Shown here: positions 1 to 10,800 of the stretch, one piece after another
Layout: each line of letters opens with the position of its first letter
Numbering within the stretch: position 1 is the first letter of the stretch
From: a virus
Strand: one strand, 5' to 3'
Virus record (IMG/VR): IMGVR_UViG_3300022929_000056
Location: 1-45,338 of that record
DNA length: 45,338 nucleotides
The notes under the pieces: model-generated
What the model was told of the DNA's origin: nothing
Databases searched by the model: none
The model's input: the letters and a program-made list of their open reading frames with translations, nothing else
Translations under genes and position numbers: made by a program

Positions 1-197
1 GTTGGGTATACAACTTAGGACCAACCAATCTAAAAGAATCTACTTTGTTACGTATTCTTAATGAGGGCGATTATGGCGGCGTACCAGAACAGATAAAACG
101 CTGGAATAAAGCAGGTGGTGAGGTTTTAGCGGGTTTGGTTAAAAGAAGACAAGCAGAGGCTAATTTGTTTGAAGGGAAAGAGTGGGAGAAAATCTAG
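1..197 (+). CDS. Phage lysozyme (endolysin, GH24 family), C-terminal part
   Basis: The reading frame enters from the left edge (first full codon at base 3) and gives the last 64 residues of a protein ending at TAG 195-197. The text YNLGPTNLKESTLLRILN, followed by GDYGGVPEQIKRWNKAGG and GLVKRRQAEANLF, matches the C-terminal lobe of T4/lambdoid-type GH24 muramidases, which cut the MurNAc-GlcNAc bond of peptidoglycan for host lysis. The catalytic Glu-Asp-Thr part lies outside the window, so activity and any N-terminal signal-arrest segment cannot be judged. The next gene starts at the base after the stop, so the lysis gene is in the same operon as tail genes. Confidence 0.88.
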   Translation, partial: WVYNLGPTNLKESTLLRILNEGDYGGVPEQIKRWNKAGGEVLAGLVKRRQAEANLFEGKEWEKI

Positions 198-2063
198 ATG
201 CCATATTCAAAAGTACAGTTCAGACCAGGTATATACAGAGAAGGAACAGCGTATAGTGCCGAAAACGGTTGGTTTGATTGTAATTTAATTAGATTTAGAG
301 AAGGTAGAGTAGAAAAATTTGGAGGTTGGCAAAAACTTACTGACAGCACATACCTAGGAACTGCTAGAGCCTTACACAATTGGATTTCTTTAAGTGGTAA
401 TAAATATTTAGGAATTGGAACACATTTAAAGTATTACATAAAAGACGGTACAGCTTTTGCTGACGTCACCCCAATTCGCAAAACAACAACAAACGCAGCT
501 ACTTTTGCGGCCACTGATGGGTCTTCTACCGTAACGGTTACGGATGCCAGTCACGGTGCTGTAAACGGTGATTTTGTTACATTTTCAGATGCCGTCTCTT
601 TAGGAGGTAACGTAACAGCTGCTGTACTAAATCAAGAATATCAAATAGATCTAGTGACAGGCACCAACACGTATACGATTACCGCAAAAGATACATCTGG
701 CTCTACGGTTACAGCTAATGCAAGTGATTCAGGAAACGGCGGTTCAGCTACTGATGCAGCTTACCAAATCAATACGGGACTTGATGTTTACGTGCAATCA
801 ACAGGGTGGAGTGTTGGAACGTGGGGGGCAAGCGGTTGGGGTTCAGCAACTTCATTAGGTGGTAACAATCAGCTTAGACTTTGGACACATGATAACTTTG
901 GTGAAAACCTTATTATGAATACTAGAGGTGGCGGTATTTATCGTTGGCTTGAAAACAACGGAACTGGCACCAGAGCTGTCCAATTATCCGATATAGCTGG
1001 AGCCAACCTTGTACCAACCGTAGGTTTACAAGTAATAACCTCAGAGGTTGACAGACACCTTATCGTTTTAGGCGCTGATCCAATTGAAGGTAGCGCGAGG
1101 TCTGGAGTGTTAGATCCGATGTTGGTTGCTTTCTCCGATCAAGAAAACGAACTTGATTTTGAACCGCAAATTACCAATACCGCTGGATCGGTAAGATTGT
1201 CTTCTGGTTCTAGTATTGTAGGTGGCGTTAAGTCCAGACAAGAAGTTGTAATCTTTACAGACACCTCTGTATATTCTATGCAGTTTGTAGGCGCACCTTT
1301 AACCTTTGCTTTGAATCTTATTAACGAAGCATCAGGTCTTATAGGTCCAAAAGCAGCTATCACTTCTTCGGGCGGCGTATTCTTTATGGGATATGGTAAT
1401 TTCTATTTATATAACGGTACGGTGCAGGAACTGCCTTGTAGCGTTCATAATTATGTATTTGGCGATCTTAATACAGGTCAAGCCTATAAAATACAGGCAT
1501 TTACCAACAGTGAACATAATGAAGTGGGTTGGTTTTACCCTTCTTCATCAAGCGACGAAATAGACAGATATGTTATATACAACACTCAACAACAAGTTTG
1601 GTACTACGGTCAATTGACTAGAACCGTATGGTTAGACTCAGGTGTTGAATCATTTCCACAAGCCACTAACGGCGGTTACTTGTATCAACATGAAATAGGT
1701 TTTGACAACGACGGAAGTGCGATGACTAACGTGTTTGTGGAATCAGCCGATTTTGATATAGGGGATGGTGATCGGTTTACGCAAATATCTGCCTTAATAC
1801 CAGATATCAAATTTTTACAAGATGATAATTCTGGTACAGTCAACGTAGTAACTAAAGTAAGAAACTTTCCAGGCGATTCTTTGACTACCGATTCTACTTC
1901 TGAAGTATCTTCAACCACTCAAAAAGTAAATTTAAGGGCAAGAGGCAGACAGGCTGTAGTACGATTTGAATCAAACGACGACGCTACTAATGATGGTAAT
2001 TTGTCTATTGGATGGCGTTTAGGGGATACTAGAATGGATGTTAAGACTGATGGTAGAAGATGA
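198..2063 (+). CDS. Tail/stabilisation protein, possibly P22 gp10-like
   Basis: A 621-residue protein beginning directly after the lysozyme stop. The N-terminal text FRPGIYREGTAYSAENGW and FREGRVEKFGGWQKL, followed by many short beta-strand blades (LGIGTHLKYY, GENLIMNTRGGGIYRW, RHLIVLGAD, GNFYLYNGTVQEL), suggests a WD/propeller-like repeat fold such as the P22 tail accessory factor gp10 family (phage stabilisation protein). A Ser/Thr/Gly-rich insert at about residues 100-195 (DGSSTVTVTD, GTNTYTITAKD) looks like an added beta-sandwich. No catalytic motif is seen. Its place between endolysin and the ejection genes fits a tail-tip or plug role. The gp10 assignment rests on fold-like appearance and context; a receptor-contact protein is the alternative. 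Confidence 0.6.
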   Translation: MPYSKVQFRPGIYREGTAYSAENGWFDCNLIRFREGRVEKFGGWQKLTDSTYLGTARALHNWISLSGNKYLGIGTHLKYYIKDGTAFADVTPIRKTTTNAATFAATDGSSTVTVTDASHGAVNGDFVTFSDAVSLGGNVTAAVLNQEYQIDLVTGTNTYTITAKDTSGSTVTANASDSGNGGSATDAAYQINTGLDVYVQSTGWSVGTWGASGWGSATSLGGNNQLRLWTHDNFGENLIMNTRGGGIYRWLENNGTGTRAVQLSDIAGANLVPTVGLQVITSEVDRHLIVLGADPIEGSARSGVLDPMLVAFSDQENELDFEPQITNTAGSVRLSSGSSIVGGVKSRQEVVIFTDTSVYSMQFVGAPLTFALNLINEASGLIGPKAAITSSGGVFFMGYGNFYLYNGTVQELPCSVHNYVFGDLNTGQAYKIQAFTNSEHNEVGWFYPSSSSDEIDRYVIYNTQQQVWYYGQLTRTVWLDSGVESFPQATNGGYLYQHEIGFDNDGSAMTNVFVESADFDIGDGDRFTQISALIPDIKFLQDDNSGTVNVVTKVRNFPGDSLTTDSTSEVSSTTQKVNLRARGRQAVVRFESNDDATNDGNLSIGWRLGDTRMDVKTDGRR

Positions 2064-2389
2064 GCAAATTATTAGAAACTCGTTTACCTACAGAACTACA
2101 ACCTTCTGTAACCAAAGAAAACTTTAACAGATTAACCAGAATACTGGAGTTGAACCTTGGTGCGTTTGACCCAAACTCTACACCACAATTCAACGATACT
2201 GAGCTTGGTTCTTTAAAATTTAACGAAGGTGATGTAGTATGGAACACATCTATTGGAGTTTTACAGGTTTATACTGGAAACAAATGGATACAGCTTCATA
2301 CTCCTAAGAATCCACAGGGGTTTGAACTGCAATCAGAACTGGGTTCTGTAACTGTCAGAAACAACGGAGCGACAAGTATAAAGGTTTGA
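2060..2389 (+). CDS. Small virion-associated protein, unknown function
   Basis: A 109-residue protein whose ATG overlaps the preceding stop codon (ATGA), implying translational coupling. The N-terminal half (LPTELQPSVTKENFNRLTRILEL) is probably helical. The C-terminal half (GDVVWNTSIGVLQVYTGNKWIQL) resembles the short beta segment often found in phage tail-fibre or attachment proteins, where a line of the type 'YNTS...LQVYTGN.W' repeats. It could be a small adaptor that joins the fibre or needle to the tail, but no named family is recognised. Confidence 0.65.
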   Translation: MSKLLETRLPTELQPSVTKENFNRLTRILELNLGAFDPNSTPQFNDTELGSLKFNEGDVVWNTSIGVLQVYTGNKWIQLHTPKNPQGFELQSELGSVTVRNNGATSIKV

Positions 2390-2390
2390 T

Positions 2391-3140
2391 ATGCAGGCTG
2401 TAGAGAGTACAAATTCAGCGTATGAGGTAAAAAATTTACTTCTCAGCCGACCTTCTGACTGGTTTATACAAGACCAAACTTTTCAAACCATTAAAGATTC
2501 TCAATTAGATATCGTTCGTTTTCTGAAATCAAAAGGCCAAGAAAACTTAGAAAACCTCCCTTTACATGCGGTTATTGATGAACCTATCAAAGATGTATAT
2601 ACCGCACCTATATTCTCAGAAACATTTTGCGATATATTCAGAGACGAATTAGAAAATATAAAAAAGCACTTTAACTTTGAGCCTAATTCGGAAGAAGACA
2701 CATTGAGACAAATACCAGAAATAGTCTTACAAGACCATATACCCGAACTTTACCTGTCTTTGATGAATGTGGTCAGCACCATTTTTAACCCAATATTTAT
2801 GGGGCTTTGGGGCAGAATCGTAACAGATGGCGGCATACAAATAGCCAATTACAATATAAGAGACAAACAACAAGGCGCTTGGCACCACGATGCAAGCGCA
2901 GATATAAGCGTAGTCATTCCTTTAAATACAGGTGAATACGAGGGTGGTGGAACAGAATTTCAAGGTAGAGGAGTCGTTGAACCGCTTCCTACAGGTAGCG
3001 CTTTGATGTTTCCAAGCTTTACTCACATGCACCGAGGACTGCCCGTACAGTCAGGAGATCGTTACTTATTGGTTTTTTGGTTGATTTCGCGTCCTTGTTG
3101 GGAAGATAAAAAAAACTATTTAGAAATGAATTTTATTTAA
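2391..3140 (+). CDS. 2-oxoglutarate/Fe(II)-dependent oxygenase
   Basis: A 249-residue protein with the jelly-roll dioxygenase signature. The HxD iron ligands are H165 and D167 (WHHDAS), the distal histidine is H214 (THMHRGLPV), and R224 (SGDRYLLVFW) is placed to bind the 2-oxoglutarate carboxylate. Residues 172-200 (VVIPLNTGEYEGGGTEF) match the central strands of prolyl/lysyl-hydroxylase-like members. Such enzymes hydroxylate protein side chains, nucleobases or small molecules; marine phages often carry them with unknown substrate. Here the gene sits inside a virion operon, one base after the previous stop codon, so a structural protein is a plausible target (inference). The first 70 residues are not part of the conserved core. 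Confidence 0.85.
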   Translation: MQAVESTNSAYEVKNLLLSRPSDWFIQDQTFQTIKDSQLDIVRFLKSKGQENLENLPLHAVIDEPIKDVYTAPIFSETFCDIFRDELENIKKHFNFEPNSEEDTLRQIPEIVLQDHIPELYLSLMNVVSTIFNPIFMGLWGRIVTDGGIQIANYNIRDKQQGAWHHDASADISVVIPLNTGEYEGGGTEFQGRGVVEPLPTGSALMFPSFTHMHRGLPVQSGDRYLLVFWLISRPCWEDKKNYLEMNFI

Positions 3141-3173
3141 CAATAGGACTAAAAACAGTAGAATTAAAGACAA

Positions 3174-4517
3174 ATGGATAGAATAAACAGAACTGGGACA
3201 GGAATAGCAAGTTTAGGTAGAGACGAAGATCAGTTTCTAGCTCACGTTGCTTTGGGCGAGCGTGTCGTACCGCCTGTTATATCAGCCGCAACTCAAGCAC
3301 GTATTAACCAAGAAATGAGGGCAGCTGGCCTTGATCCAAACGAATATGCCGTTGGATCTGGTATGTCCATTAATCCTATAACAGGACTACCCGAGTTTGG
3401 GTTTTTCAAGAAAGCTTTTAAAAAAATAAAAAAGGTAGGTAGAAAAGTAGCTTCAGTAGCTCAATTTGTACCTGGCCCTTGGCAAGCACCTGCGGCTTTA
3501 ATAGCAAAAGCAGGAACTGTATATGACGTTGCAAAAGGTAGGGCAAGTCCACTTGCCTTGGCTAGTTTAGGGGGCGGAGGGGGCCTTGGTAGTCTGACTG
3601 GCGGAAAGGGTAATATCTTTAGTAATATATTCAAAGGAACACCAGGGATAAACCCAAGTGCAGGGGGCGGTCTTGGAGGTTTATTCAGCAGAGCCAAAGA
3701 ATTTATATTGCCTGGAGCTGATAAAAAAGGATTATTCAAAAATGTACTTGGTGGTATAGGTAGCTTGTTTGGAGGTATGGGTGCGGGACAACAAGATGAA
3801 TACACTCCTATTATGGATCAAAACGGAAATGTGATTGGTTATAGGAATGAAAATACGATGCAAGATATTTCAGTTGAACAATACAATCAAATGATGTCTT
3901 CAAGACCACAATTTAGCGGATTATTTGGACCTGATAGTATTGCAGATAAATTATTTAACGTAGACCCTAACAAAGGTACGGGTCCTTTGAGTTTTCTTGG
4001 TAAAGGAGCGCAACAAATAGCTGGAGGCTTTCCTGGTGGCGGATTAGGTCTTGGTCTGACAGGTTTGCTTGCTAAAGCCGTATACGACGATACAAAAAGT
4101 AGAGCTGGTGGTTTAGCTCAAACTCCTCAAGTAATGATGGATCAGCTTGGTAGGTACCAATTATCAAAAGAACTAGGAACAGGTGGAACAAGAGGCGAAT
4201 TTGGATTAGGTCCTAAACCAGCTGTTTTGGATGTTGAAGGAGCAGGAAGACAAGCATTTGCAGTTGGCGGAGTGGCTGAACTAGATTTACGAGAAGGCGG
4301 AGAATCAATCGGGCCAGGTACAGGCACTTCTGATGATATACCAGCGATGTTAAGTGATGGTGAATTTGTAATGACGGCCAAAGCTACAAGAGGCGCTGGC
4401 GCTTACGATTTAAAAAAAGGTAAGTCAGGTATTGAATTGGTTCAAGGTGGCGAACCTTCAAGAGAAAAAGGCGTAGAAAACATGCGCGAGTTAATGAATA
4501 TATTTGAGGGAATGTAA
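3174..4517 (+). CDS. Putative internal virion (ejection) protein 1
   Basis: A 447-residue Gly-rich protein. Residues 80-115 hold a basic helix (FFKKAFKKIKKVGRKVAS) followed by a hydrophobic stretch (PWQAPAALIAKAGTVYDV), the pattern of a membrane-active segment. The middle is low-complexity Gly/Leu (GGGGGLGSLTGGKGN). From residue 387, DDIPAMLSDGEFVMTAKATRG is a motif that recurs in phage structural proteins of marine podoviruses. No enzymatic site is seen. Position ahead of three further large virion-type genes, and size similar to P22 gp7 or gp20, suggest a DNA-ejection protein. Its stop overlaps the next ATG (TAATG). Confidence 0.55.
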   Translation: MDRINRTGTGIASLGRDEDQFLAHVALGERVVPPVISAATQARINQEMRAAGLDPNEYAVGSGMSINPITGLPEFGFFKKAFKKIKKVGRKVASVAQFVPGPWQAPAALIAKAGTVYDVAKGRASPLALASLGGGGGLGSLTGGKGNIFSNIFKGTPGINPSAGGGLGGLFSRAKEFILPGADKKGLFKNVLGGIGSLFGGMGAGQQDEYTPIMDQNGNVIGYRNENTMQDISVEQYNQMMSSRPQFSGLFGPDSIADKLFNVDPNKGTGPLSFLGKGAQQIAGGFPGGGLGLGLTGLLAKAVYDDTKSRAGGLAQTPQVMMDQLGRYQLSKELGTGGTRGEFGLGPKPAVLDVEGAGRQAFAVGGVAELDLREGGESIGPGTGTSDDIPAMLSDGEFVMTAKATRGAGAYDLKKGKSGIELVQGGEPSREKGVENMRELMNIFEGM

Positions 4518-5731
4518 TGGCAGAAGCTATCAATCCAATCGTAACTAATATTGCAAGAGATGAAGTAATATCCGATCCTTTTGTTAGAGAGGCTTATTTT
4601 GGTTCTCCTGATACACCAGGCATAATTTCTCAAGCTATAACCGCAGCTAACAGGGCTTTTGGTCAACCAGCGATACTAAGACAGACTGCTGGACTGTCTC
4701 CGTTAGAACTTGCTGCTATGCAGGGAGCTTATGGTGGTTTAGGTTCATATCAACCGTATTTAGATGCCAGCACTAGAGCTTATCAAGAAGGCATGGGAAT
4801 GTCTCGTAGGGCTGGACAGTTGGCGCAACCTTACTTTGCTGGCGAGCAAGCTTATTTGGGAGCTGCAACTGATACGGCTAGACGTGCTGCTGGTATGCAG
4901 TTTGATCCCAGATTGACTAGGCAATTCTACGATCCGTTTGAAGATAGAGTCGTACAACAAACAATAGAGGATGTGTTCAAACGCGGAGAACTGCAAGATA
5001 TAGATGCAAGAACAAGAGATATTTCGCAAGGAGGCGAATCTGCTTTTGGTTCAAGAGCTAGACTGAGTGCTGATGAAAGACGAGCTGCGTTAGGTAGAGG
5101 TCTTGGCGAAGCTTTAGCGGGTATTAGAAGTCAAGGATTCGGACAAGCGCAACAGGCTGCGTTAGGAGAGTTTGGTAGACAAGCTGGAGCTAGAGAGCGA
5201 TTAGCTGGCACGTTAGCTGGATTTGGAACACAGTTGGGTGGAATAGGCGGCAGACGCGCTGGATTAGCGAGAACTATAGGATCAGATATCGCTGGTTACG
5301 GTGCTGGAATTGGGGGATTAGGAAGAGATGTGGTTGATCTAGGTATCAGGTCAAGAGGTGAATTATCAGGATTAGGCGCTACAGCTAGGGGTCTCACTGA
5401 TACTGCGCTTGGCAGAGAATACGAACAAGCAATACAAACTAGAATGGCTCCAACACAAGCGGCTCAATTTGTCAGAGGATTTTTGCCCACATATCAAAGC
5501 GGAAGAACACAAGTTGCTACAACTTACGGAGCGCCAGCTGATCCATTAAGTGCTGGACTTGGAACCTTTTTGAGTACGTATGCTAACTTTGCTAAACCGC
5601 AAACCACAACTTCTAGCGATCCCGCATCAACTGCCGCTACCGCAGGCGGAGCTGCAACTCCTGCTGCTTTCTACGGTAATCCATACGGACAATACAATCC
5701 TTACGCTGGTGGAGGAACTTATACAACCTAA
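4517..5731 (+). CDS. Putative internal virion (ejection) protein 2
   Basis: A 404-residue protein, one base overlapping its upstream neighbour. It is rich in Ala, Gly and Arg with long amphipathic helical runs (residues 80-250, for example RRAGQLAQPYFAGEQAYLG and GEALAGIRSQGFGQAQQAAL), then an Ala/Thr/Pro-rich tail (about residues 360-404). No signal peptide or catalytic motif is evident. The composition and its place in a set of three or four consecutive large helical genes next to the tail protein match the ejection-protein cassette of P22- and T7-type phages (inference from context). The exact homologue is not recognised. Confidence 0.55.
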   Translation: MAEAINPIVTNIARDEVISDPFVREAYFGSPDTPGIISQAITAANRAFGQPAILRQTAGLSPLELAAMQGAYGGLGSYQPYLDASTRAYQEGMGMSRRAGQLAQPYFAGEQAYLGAATDTARRAAGMQFDPRLTRQFYDPFEDRVVQQTIEDVFKRGELQDIDARTRDISQGGESAFGSRARLSADERRAALGRGLGEALAGIRSQGFGQAQQAALGEFGRQAGARERLAGTLAGFGTQLGGIGGRRAGLARTIGSDIAGYGAGIGGLGRDVVDLGIRSRGELSGLGATARGLTDTALGREYEQAIQTRMAPTQAAQFVRGFLPTYQSGRTQVATTYGAPADPLSAGLGTFLSTYANFAKPQTTTSSDPASTAATAGGAATPAAFYGNPYGQYNPYAGGGTYTT

Positions 5732-7842
5732 TGAATGTTTTACAACGAAAAATGTTTGCAAATGGTGATGCAGTAAATTCACCAGTTACTGATTTATCAC
5801 GTTTGATAGCTAACTACGCTACGAGCGGCTTAAGCCCTTTACAAATTTTTGAAGTGTTGCAACAAGACTTTGCTCAACAAGGCATACCGATGGATGTTGG
5901 TTTACGAACCATTGAAAGAATAGCGCAAGAAGTGGGTGGTCCGATGAAAGATGACCCGATGATTACGGATCCTCCCTTTGGAGGACCAAGACCATTAACT
6001 CCTGAAAGATTAGATGAAATGGCTCAAGGGCCTTTTGACACGTCTGTAGATATAGCTCCAGATCGTTTACCACCAGCTGACCCTTCTCTTGACCCTAGAC
6101 TTGGTACTTACGCGCAACAAGGTGACACACTTAATCCAGCGGCAACTCCTGAAGTTGTAGATTTTTCTGAAGACTTACAAGGATTGATGGATACTGACAT
6201 CACTGTAGAAGGGGATGAACAGCCAGAAAAAAAATTAGGTCCAAATGAAATCAGACTAAGTGACGGGCGTGTAATTGATTTTTCTCAAGGTATAAAAGAC
6301 ATACAAGAAGGCAGAGGGCAAGGTATACGCCTTTACAGAATTTACAATTCACCCGACATAGAGCGTGGAGAGAATGTAAACAAAGCGCTAGAACAGTTTA
6401 TTGCAACAGATGAACCAGGTTATTTCAGAATGTTTGGAGGTGATCAAACTCTCGAGGAAAGAAGAGGAGGTACTTTTGGCCCCGAAGACTTTGGAAGTGC
6501 ATTTTACGCTTTAAGTAGAGGTGCAAGAGATGTATTGGGTGAAGTGGCTGAACGGACTTTACCAGGTATAGCAGGATTCTTTGGCGGTAAAGGTCAAGAA
6601 GGTGCAGACAATCCTTTTTACACTGAGCTTGGAGCCAGAGAACTGTTTGAAAAAGATCGTTTTGGGCCAGGTTACATGGCTAGGGGCGGTTTGGATCCAG
6701 AAGAGGTTGATATATTGGTACTTGGAGCAGCTGGCGGCAGAGAAACCATTGCAAAAGATTTGGAAGAAATTGGTATTACAGAAGACAAACAAACTCCTAA
6801 AAAACCTGAAGTGGAAGTGTTTGAAGAAGACGTAGAAGACGTTGAAGGAGAACCAGAATCTGTTGCAGATGCAGCGGTTGCAGGAAAACCACCAGGCGTA
6901 GGAGATCAAGAAGATGTAGGAGATCAACCAGATGCAGGTGCTGGCTTACCAGGTGCTGTAGATGAAGAAGTACCTCCCCCACCTAAATCAAAAGAAGTTA
7001 GTTTTGCTGAGTTTACAACCAGCCCTGACTTCCTACGTTTTGTTAGAAACATAGGTAAAGGTCTAGTTACCCAAGGCGAGCTTGGTAAAGGTATTGCTTT
7101 AGGAGCGGCAGCTGCTGCTGAAGAAAGAGCGCAAGAAGAGGCACTTAAGGCAGAAAGAGATGCAGAACTTCTTAAAGAAATGATAGAGAAAGGACAAGTT
7201 GATCCTTTGAAACCTTCAGAGCTTAAATCTCTCAACGCGATGACAACTGAACTGAGTGACAATATAAAAAATTATGAAGGTACACAAGCTTCAATTGGAA
7301 TAATGAATGATGCAATAGCGTTGTTTGAAGCAGCACTGCAAAATGATGTGCCAATAACAGGCTTACCTGGTAGGATTGCTAGATTCAAAGACGAGGCTGC
7401 TGCATTTATGGGAGTCCCTAATCCTAACGTATCAGATGCGACGAGAATTAAAAATTATATAGAACAAGTCAAACAAAGAAGTATTAGGGAAATACTCAAC
7501 GAATCAGGCAGAACAATATCAAACTTAGATAGAGACATTGTTGATAGGGTCTTTGGTGATTTGGATTTAACTGGTGATCCAAAAGAAATTTTGAAAAAAC
7601 TTAAAAACGCTAGATCCAGCTTAGTAAAAAATAACCGCGACAAACAAAGAGCCATATCCTCAACTTACGAAATAGTGCAGAATCCTGCATATCAAGGCGT
7701 AGGCGTGAAAGCTATAACTCCTTATTCAAGCCTAATAGAAAAGATTATAAATACAGAAATAAGCGATACGTCAAAAATAGACATGAGCCAGATTATTGAT
7801 ATTGATCTTAGAGATTCTGACCTATTTAATTTAGGAAACTAA
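5731..7842 (+). CDS. Putative internal virion (ejection) protein 3
   Basis: A 703-residue protein starting at the ATG that overlaps the preceding TAA. Residues 1-70 (SPLQIFEVLQQDFAQQG) form helices. Residues about 350-420 are an acidic, Pro-rich linker (EEDVEDVEGEPE, VDEEVPPPPKSKE). Residues 450-500 are a charged Ala-rich coiled-coil candidate (ALGAAAAAEERAQEEALKAE). The C-terminal 200 residues are alpha-helical, with a region (ESGRTISNLDRDIVDRVFG) that in other phages is part of a conserved virion-protein domain. No enzyme motif is visible. Gene order supports an internal or ejection role; the linker could allow threading through the portal. Confidence 0.55.
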   Translation: MNVLQRKMFANGDAVNSPVTDLSRLIANYATSGLSPLQIFEVLQQDFAQQGIPMDVGLRTIERIAQEVGGPMKDDPMITDPPFGGPRPLTPERLDEMAQGPFDTSVDIAPDRLPPADPSLDPRLGTYAQQGDTLNPAATPEVVDFSEDLQGLMDTDITVEGDEQPEKKLGPNEIRLSDGRVIDFSQGIKDIQEGRGQGIRLYRIYNSPDIERGENVNKALEQFIATDEPGYFRMFGGDQTLEERRGGTFGPEDFGSAFYALSRGARDVLGEVAERTLPGIAGFFGGKGQEGADNPFYTELGARELFEKDRFGPGYMARGGLDPEEVDILVLGAAGGRETIAKDLEEIGITEDKQTPKKPEVEVFEEDVEDVEGEPESVADAAVAGKPPGVGDQEDVGDQPDAGAGLPGAVDEEVPPPPKSKEVSFAEFTTSPDFLRFVRNIGKGLVTQGELGKGIALGAAAAAEERAQEEALKAERDAELLKEMIEKGQVDPLKPSELKSLNAMTTELSDNIKNYEGTQASIGIMNDAIALFEAALQNDVPITGLPGRIARFKDEAAAFMGVPNPNVSDATRIKNYIEQVKQRSIREILNESGRTISNLDRDIVDRVFGDLDLTGDPKEILKKLKNARSSLVKNNRDKQRAISSTYEIVQNPAYQGVGVKAITPYSSLIEKIINTEISDTSKIDMSQIIDIDLRDSDLFNLGN

Positions 7843-7843
7843 A

Positions 7844-10800
7844 ATGCCTACTTTTAACTTCAGAGTAACGGACGATCTAACGGTTCCGATACAAGCAGAC
7901 AATCAACAAGATGCTTTAAAAATACTGAAGGCTGAACTTGCAAAAAAAGAGGCGTCACCAGCTTTTGATGCGTACTACTTTGACTACGAAAAAGGTCTTA
8001 AAAGTAAAAAACTAAGATCGTTACTGGGTTTGGCAGAAAAACGCGACCAGTCTGGAAAGGAACTTGAAAAAGAACAACTACTGCAAAACTACGTTGGTTC
8101 TCGAGGTTTCACATACAACACAAAAGGTGACCTAGCCATAACCCCAGAGGGTCAAAAGACTCTTGTTGAAAGGGGTTTGTACGACGAAAGCGATATTACT
8201 GACAAGAATGTTGTCATTGACGAAAGAGGTTTTAGCTCTGGAGACTTTTTAGATTTTGCTGGAGTGGTTGGTCCCGTATTTGGAGCGGTCGCGGCTTTGT
8301 CACCTCACTTGAGAGGCGTAAGTCTTTTGAAAAAACTTTTAAGAAACGAAAGATTTTCTAGAATGGTGGCAGCTGGTATAGGTACGGCAGGTGGTAAAGG
8401 TGCAGAGGAAGCCTTAGAAGTACAACAAGGTTTTCAATTACAATCAGATCAAGAAATACAAGACTTAATGGAAAATGAGTTCCTATACGGATTCTTTGGG
8501 CAAGGTATAGGCGAAGCAATCGGTACGGGCTTTGCGGCCTTTTTTGGTAAAAAAGCACCTATTGAAAATGTCAGAGACGCTTACGTGGTAAGTAAAGGTT
8601 ACGACATGAATGACGTGTTGAAACTAGACCAAGACCTAGGAAGACTGGCCACCGAAAAAGATATTGCTAAAGCTTTTAAAGAAGGAAAGATAACTGACTT
8701 GGGAGCTAGAGCAGCTGTATCGCAACAATTCTTAGGCAGAGCGATACCAGGTAGGATGCAAGGTATTGGTGAAACGATTGCGGGTAAACAAGGTAGAGAA
8801 CGTGGTTTGATTGATTATAACATGGCGATGTTGGCTCAATTACGAAAAAAATTAGCAGACAGTAGAGCGGCCTTGGATAACGCTACAGGTATAGAGGATG
8901 CTGGTTTAGCTCAATCTGAAATAGTTGCCAGACGAGCGCAACTTGAAAAGTCTCAAAATGAAGTTACCAATTACCTCAACAAAATGATGCAAGACTTGTC
9001 TGAGCAGACAGGGGGATTTGGTCCAATTATGCAAGCCACAGATCAAGCAGCGCTTGGTAAGAGCGTACAGGATACCATCAAAAATTCTTACAACACTCTA
9101 CAAAGCGATTTCAGAAATCAATACAATAAAATATTTGACGATCTTGACGTGTTACAAAAAACAGAATTTGAAAACAAAGTCAAAGCCGATTTAAGCGATC
9201 TAAATGAGTATATTAAAAAAAGGATTTTTACAGACGATCCCTTAATTACAGCTCTGGACGACGACATAAGTTTGAAAACAGTATTGGGATTACAAAAAAA
9301 CATCGAAAAGGGAGCTTTTAAAGGCGGAGCCACTATTAGTCAACTCATAAAGGCTAGATCCGCTTTAGCTAATTCAAGAGTGCAAGCTGGTTTGAACCCA
9401 GGTGAACAAGGTCTTTTTGTAAAAGACATAGCGGAAAAGTTAGACGAAATAATTTATAAATTACCAGACAATCTTTTAATTATTTCAGGCAAAGCTGGAG
9501 ATCCTCAACTGCTAAGAAACAAAGTTGATTTGTTAAAAAAATTAAACGAAAGCTATTTTAAACAAATACAACCTTTCAATAATGCGATAGTCAAAAAAAT
9601 AAAAAACAACACTATAAATGCTGACGATGTATATACACAAATAGTGGTAGCAAACCGATCTGGTGATATGCAAGACATCTTGAACGCGGCTGGCAAAGAT
9701 ACCGTAAAAGGTACTGGTTACGGCGAGATGACTAAAAACTATCTAAGAACGGAATTGGTCAGAAGGTTGTTTAAGGATGCGGTAGATACTGCCACTGATC
9801 CAACAACAGGTGTATTCAATCCAAGTAAATACGTTGGCAACATAAAAAAATATGGAGCTACACTAAGACCTTTGCTTGGCAACAATTACGACAAAACGAT
9901 GCAAGCTTTAGACACGTTTAATTCCTACAGTCCAAAACTAGCACCGAAAGAAGTTTTTGAACTGGCCGACAAAATACGAGTTGTTGGGCCTGAAGTCCCT
10001 GTAGTGGGTCCCGTTAGACCTACAGATGATGTAGGCACCACTTTTCAAGATTTTGCAAACGCTCTTACTGCAAAAGCAAAAGCAAGTGACGAATTGTTAC
10101 AGTTTCAACAAAACAGAGTTTTAGCAAACATAGAAAACGCATCACCTGAAGTTATTACACAATCCATATTCAGACCTAATTCAGCTGCTGCTATCAATCA
10201 AGTTCGTAACGAAATATCTGAAGAGGCTTTTATAAATGTTCAGGACGAAGCATTGGAAGAACTTATTAAGAAATCTGTTACACCTGGCGGTACAGACCTT
10301 ACAGAGATTTTTAAACCTGGAAACTTCCAAAGAGCATTAAACTCTTACGGAGACGAAACTTTAGATGCGATGTTTGGTAAAGAGTTGTCACAAGCGTTAC
10401 GGGGATATGCTAGAGCTATCAATACTACAGTATCAGGAGCGGAGCGAACTGGAGCGGGTTCTATTGTAGCTGGTACGTTAGCGGCTGGTTTCTTCAACTT
10501 AAATTTATTACCGACTGTTGCTACGCTAACAATCTATAAAACTTTGTTTGCCAATCCAAAAATAGTCTCTTTACTATCACGTACAGACAAAAGCGCGATG
10601 GGTCAGGTTCTTGACGCAGTCGAGCAAGCAATACGTATCGGAGGATTCTCTGCCTTATTTAGAGAAACTGGAGTGGCTACAGAAGACATTACAAGAGAAA
10701 TAGAAGAAACTGGAATTACAGATCAAGCTAGAGAAGTTATAAATCAAGTGGCTGTACCTGCAAAAATTGAATTAGATTTACCTGACATCAACCTATCACA

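Noticed and set aside
6559-6927. Leftward 122-residue frame in ejection protein 3
   Set aside because: Phe/Cys/Trp-rich antisense shadow of the acidic linker; no RBS.
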